In this document: positions 63,971 to 64,000 of the stretch, in pieces
How the letters are laid out: each line of letters opens with the position of its first letter
How positions within the stretch are numbered: position 1 is the first letter of the stretch
NCBI GenBank assembly: GCA_019417465.1
Contig: DXVF01000001.1
Location: 28,196 to 92,195 of the forward strand
DNA from: Clostridiales bacterium
GTDB taxonomy: Bacteria; Bacillota; Clostridia; TANB77; CAG-508
Direction of reading: 5' to 3'
DNA length: 64,000 nucleotides
Notes under the pieces: model-generated
Told to the model about the DNA's origin: nothing
The model's database searches: none
The model's input: the letters and a program-made list of their open reading frames with translations, nothing else
Made by a program: the position numbers and the translations under genes

Positions 63971-64000
63971 TGATTCAAATTGTAATACAACATTTTATAA

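Overview
The window is AT-rich DNA from a low-GC Bacillota, most likely an uncultured Clostridia-like gut bacterium. The evidence is AGGAGG ribosome sites, SpoVB- and SpoVD-type proteins, an HU gene, and mobile elements related to Tn4451. I cannot place it to genus.

Layout. From 1 to about 38 kb is a stack of mobile elements. (a) 0.1-9.7 kb: a zinc-ribbon protein, an XRE regulator facing an operon with a membrane protein and an HEMGH metalloprotease, a MobV relaxase with a long hairpin array, and a two-gene operon in which both proteins carry an HEPN-like RNxxxH motif. (b) 10.0-14.6 kb and 26.5-31.1 kb: two copies of a Tn4451-like module (small protein, large serine recombinase, MobV relaxase, TnpV), the first abutting the 3' half of a tRNA-Leu(UAA). 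(c) 14.6-26.4 kb: two linked unknown genes, then a RepA_N/MobC/MobA element carrying a foreign gene with different codon use, a minimal CBASS (CD-NTase plus Cap15-like effector), a Fic protein, Xis and a tyrosine integrase. (d) 31-38 kb: an MFS transporter, an AAA/DUF4143 ATPase, HEPN/MNT and an ABC-2 exporter. From 38 to 64 kb is core chromosome, nearly all on the minus strand: HU, SpoVB, a stray TraG/Replic_Relax pair, an S1 protein, rluB, rluD, lspA, tsf, rpsB, topA, and the cell-division cluster murG-ftsW-mraY-murE-pbp-ftsL-rsmH-mraZ.

Main observation. Many core genes look broken (mraZ, rsmH, pbp twice, murE, murG, topA twice, the S1 gene twice), as do both serine recombinases and one element protein. 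Every one of these breaks is the same event: one extra C directly before a GGN glycine codon, so that the codon CGG appears in frame. FtsW carries three such Cs exactly 10 bases apart, which restores the frame and hides them. I found 16 sites. In my scan of both strands, every in-frame CGG in a host-type gene is one of these sites, and none is an ordinary arginine codon. Skipping the C restores family-typical lengths (MraZ 143 aa, RsmH 311, MurE 491, MurG 371, TopA 702). CGG is used as plain arginine only in the foreign gene at 19617-20324. The simplest reading is that this lineage does not decode CGG as arginine and instead uses CGG-N as a general +1 frameshift, or as a four-base glycine codon. 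This is an inference from sequence alone and needs raw-read and protein checks.

Other regulation seen. The recombinase genes sit behind a promoter, a short leader ORF and an attenuator. The rpsB leader has an attenuator-like hairpin. mraZ is preceded by three GTGG repeats at 10-bp spacing, typical of an MraZ operator. Several intergenic hairpin or inverted-repeat elements recur.
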